Below are positions 60,501-64,000 of a stretch of DNA of 64,000 nt, in pieces. Numbering within the stretch: the stretch's first letter is position 1; each line of letters starts with the position of its first letter. Below the pieces are notes generated by a model. That model was not told where the DNA came from and did not search any database. It saw nothing but the letters and a program-made list of their open reading frames with translations. The stretch is from a bacterium (GTDB lineage Bacteria > CAIWAD01). Both the position numbers and the translations under genes were made by a program. Location of the stretch: assembly GCA_030429345.1 (NCBI GenBank), contig JAUIFJ010000014.1, positions 50,277 through 114,276 of the forward strand, read 5' to 3'.

Positions 60501-63500
60501 CGGCTGCTCCTGCTCAAGTAGCGGAACACGCGACGCCCAAGGGGGAGGAGAGATGAAAGCGATCGGACTGGCCCTTGTGGCCCTGCTGGGGCTGTGCACG
60601 GCCTGCGACGACGAGACCGTGACGATCAACGACACGCGGGACCCCGGCCTCTACCTGACCGTCGTCGACGAGGCGGGGAATCCTGTCGAAGGCGTCCGTG
60701 TACACCTGGTGGCCCTGCCCGACGAAGGACAGGGCGAGGCGCGGGTCGAGATTCCCGACTCCGACTGCCGCGGGGAGGTGCGCTGATGAAGACCCTGCTG
60801 CCCCTGCTTCTCCTTGCCGGCCTGGCGAGGGCGGAGTTCAGCTACCAGGTCCAGAAAAGCCAGTTGCCGGAGGACGCCAGCGTCACGAGCGGCATGATCG
60901 TCGTCATCGACGGCGGCAGCACGCTGAACCTGGACGCCACGGCGATCACCGGCAACGGGGACGGCTCTTCCGTGATCCGCATCGACTTCGCGTACGACAC
61001 GGAGCTGACGATCGGCGCCGTGGTCGAAGTCGGGTTCCTGACTGTTGCCTGCGGCGTGGCCACCTTCCAGCGAAGCAATGAAACCACCTATCCCTACCAG
61101 CCCGGGGCGGTGAGTCCGGTGGCCTTTCCCCTTCCGGGCCTGATCGAGGACTGCGAAACCGCCAACCAGCCCAGCCATCCCTTCGGCCTGGAGGAGGTCT
61201 ACCCCAATCCCTCGACGGGAAGCCTGCAGGTCTCCTACGGCATGGAGCAGCAGGGCCCGGCCCGATTGCGTCTCTTCGACGGCCTGGGCGAGTATCGTGC
61301 GACAATCTACTCGGCCCAGACGAACCGGGGCCTGCATCACCTGGAGTATACGCTGCCGCCGACGCTTCCCATGGGACTGTATCACCTGGTCATGGAGAGC
61401 GAAGAGGACAGCACCGCGCACACGGTGGTCTTCCAGGCCGACGGGTCCTCGTGGAACGGCGCGGAGATCGCCCTGACCAATGACATCGGCTATTGCGAGA
61501 TTCCCGCCGGCCTGCTGGCGCAGGACGCGCTGGTGCAGATGAGCGACAGCACGGGCGCCTCGCTGGGAACCGGCAGCAGCCGCATCGGGATCGTACTGGA
61601 GAAGGACGGCCAGGTGATCGGCTCCTGCGTCGTGCCGGCCACGGCGGCGGAGCGGCCGCTCAGCTACCGCATGACCGTCGAAACGGACTGAAACGCAACG
61701 ACAGACCTGTGATGCGCCGGATCCGGGCGGCTGGCACGCTGTCCGCCCCGGATGCCTGCGCCGCGCCCCAATCCATCGGACTTCCTGCATCATGCCCCCC
61801 ATCGTGATCCATACGGACGGCGCCTGCCGCAACAACCCGGGCCCCGGCGGCTACGGCATTGTCCTGCGTGCCGGCGACCGGCGGCGCGAGTTCAGCGGCG
61901 CCGTGCCCGAAACGACCAACAACCGCATGGAGATGCTGGCCGCGATCCGCGCCCTGGAGCGGCTGAAGGCGGCCAGCGAGGTCGAGTTGTATACGGATTC
62001 CAGCTACCTGAAGAACGGGATCACGCAGTGGATCCACGGCTGGATCCGCAAAGGCTGGCGCACGAGCAGCGGTTCCGCGGTCAAGAATGTGGATCTCTGG
62101 AAGCGCCTGCACGAACTGGACCGGGAACACCGCATCCAGTGGCGTTGGCTGAAAGGGCACGCCGGTCATGCCGAGAACGAGCGCTGCGACGCTCTTGCCG
62201 TGCAGGGCGTCGAGCGGGCGGCGCAGGGTGTGACAGACGAGATCGAGGTCGATCCGGCGCGCGCGCCCAAGGCGGCTCCGGAAAAGGATGCGACGGATCC
62301 CCTGGCGCAGAAGCCCGGGCGCAACCTGGAACTCAAGCTGAGGATCACGGACCCCGCCGAAACCCGCAGGCGGGCCCTGGCCCTGGGCGCCGGCCCTCCG
62401 GCGCGCCTCGAGCAGGAGGATGTCTACTTCGCCTGCCGCGAGGGGCGGCTCAAGCTGCGCGGGGAGAAGCGTCCCGGCCGCAGCACCAGCGAGCTGATCC
62501 AGTACGCGCGCCCCGACATGGCCCAGGCGCGCCTTTCGTGCTACAGCCGCCTGCCCCAGGCGGACCCCGACGGCCTGCGCCGCATGCTGGCCGCCAGCCT
62601 GGGAGAGCGTGGTGTCGTACACAAGCTGCGCGAGCTCTTCCTGCTCGGCCGCACTCGCCTGCACCTGGACCGCGTGCGGGGTCTGGGCGACTTCGCCGAG
62701 CTCGAACTGGTGCTGAAAGAGGGCGAGTCGCCGAAAGAGGCCCGGGCCGAGCTGGAGCGCCTGCTCGAGGGGCTGGGGCTGGCCGCCGCCGAGATCGAGC
62801 CCTTGTCCTACATCGACCTGCTGCTCGCCGGCCAGTGAGTCCGGTCCTGCTGGGGGAACTGGCCGCGCTGCTGGCGGCTTTCTTCTGGGCGGGAGCCTCC
62901 CTGCTCTTCCATCGCCTGGGGCGCAGCATTCCACCCCTGGCGCTCAATTTGCACAAGGGCCTGCTGGCCGGAGCGGGCCTGGGCCTGGTGGTCCTGCTGC
63001 GCCAGGAGGCGCTGCCCGAGCTTCCCCTGGCTTCCCTGGCCTGGCTGGCGTTCAGCGGCACCATCGGCATCGGCATCGGGGACACGGCCTTCTTTGCCGC
63101 GCTGAACCGGCTGGGAGAACGGCGCACGGTGCTGATGGCCGAAACCCTGGCTCCGCCCATGGCCACCGCCCTGGCCTTCCTGCTGCTGGCCGAAGTCCTT
63201 CCTCCCCTGGCCTTCCTGGGCATTGCCCTCACTCTTGGCGGAGTGGCCTGGGTGATTATCGAACAGACTCCCTCTGCCGACTCGCGGCGCGAACCGCTCA
63301 AGGCCGGAATCCTTTACGGGCTGCTGGCGGCGCTTTGCCAGTCGCTGGGTGCCGTGATTTCCCGCGGCGTGCTGGTGGAGACGGAGATCGGTTTCCGCTG
63401 GAGCGCGTTGATCCGCATTGCGGGCGGACTGGTGGTGCTGGTTTTCTGGCTTCCCCTGCGCGGGCAATCCCTGGTGCCCCGGGCAATGTGTTCCCTGCGG

Positions 63501-64000
63501 ATCTGGCCGATGATCCTGCTGGCCGCCTTTTTCGGCACCTTCCTCGGCATCGGCCTGCAGCAGTTCGCCCTGGAACGCGCGCCGGCTGGCATCGCCCAGA
63601 CCCTGCTGGCCACCAGTTCGCTCTTCGTGCTGCCCCTCGTCGCCCTGCGGGGAGAGAAGGTCAGCCCGCGGGCGGTCTTCGGTGCCCTCCTCGCGGTCGC
63701 GGGCGTGTCCCTGCTGTTCCTGGCGTAGGGAATTGCACGCGAACCATTTCAGTCGCCCCCGCGAAGGGGGGGGCTATCTTCTCTCCCCCTATTCCATGTT
63801 GTACAAGATCTCTCATCGATTGAGTTATTCGCATGGCAGGGAGTTTCGGTATGACACGCTTTGGTGCTACAAGAGGATGGGCCCCCGCCTTCGCCTAATG
63901 CCTCCCCACGATTTTGCTGAAGCATTCCAGGCGGAAACTTTTTAAGGGGCTGATAAATAGAAACATCCATGAACGAACCTATTCAAGCTTCACCAAAGAA

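Overview
The window is a 64 kb, GC-rich, densely coding bacterial chromosome segment with no rRNA, tRNA, CRISPR array or recognisable insertion sequence. Several secreted proteins end in the Asn-Pro-Phe-Asn plus LYLVRL/KRxLLLK type of C-terminal sorting domain used with type IX secretion. A gingipain-like C25 protease of the PorU type and a PorV-like barrel are also present, next to an alternative complex III respiratory operon. Together these point to a Gram-negative, aerobically respiring member of the FCB assemblage (Bacteroidota relatives or candidate phyla around them). I cannot name the species.

Layout. 1-5.8 kb: the 3' part of a giant surface protein, then (minus strand) panD translationally coupled to a five-haem cytochrome with a sorting domain. 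6-7.8 kb: DUF481 barrel and MscS channel. 7.8-13.7 kb: a coupled cell-wall operon, amgK-like kinase, murG fused to a HEAT-like domain, mraY, murU-like uridylyltransferase, then an endonuclease/exonuclease/phosphatase protein and the PorU-like protease (to 17.6 kb). 17.7-19.4 kb: TPR protein and upp (minus). 19.6-22.8 kb: response regulator, an FNR/DNR-type promoter with a duplicated hairpin leader before a YgbA_NO protein, a haem lipoprotein, and an FKBP isomerase. 23.1-25.3 kb: nitroreductase and glnA (minus). 25.7 kb: a secreted Cys-repeat protein.

26.5-40.6 kb is the core of the window. It holds alternative complex III (ActA, small Tat-like protein, ActB, ActC, an ActD-ActE fusion, ActF), a membrane cytochrome c, SCO, and an A2-type cytochrome c oxidase (CoxA, C, D, and CoxB fused to cytochrome c), followed by a lipoprotein cytochrome c and ctaB. 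The set describes quinol to ACIII to cytochrome c domains to oxygen. A lower-GC RCC1-repeat protein (40.8-42.7 kb) separates this from a second copy of the small cytochrome.

43.3-44.7 kb is a self-contained AAA+ ATPase unit: a perfect 24-bp inverted repeat sits just upstream of the gene, and homologous direct repeats lie on both sides. Then malQ (minus), a large surface protein, TPR and membrane proteins (46.8-53.4 kb), ruvX-lnt-PorV-like (53.4-56.4 kb), BamD-like, nadD, surface/lipoproteins (56.7-61.7 kb), an RNase HI-CYTH fusion, an EamA transporter, and the first codons of one more gene at the right edge.

Start-codon note: two well-supported genes (amgK-like and the TPR protein) have no ATG, GTG or TTG that would include their conserved or signal-peptide N-termini and appear to start at CTG. 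Stop-start overlaps (ATGA, GTGA, TTGA, CTGA) are very common.
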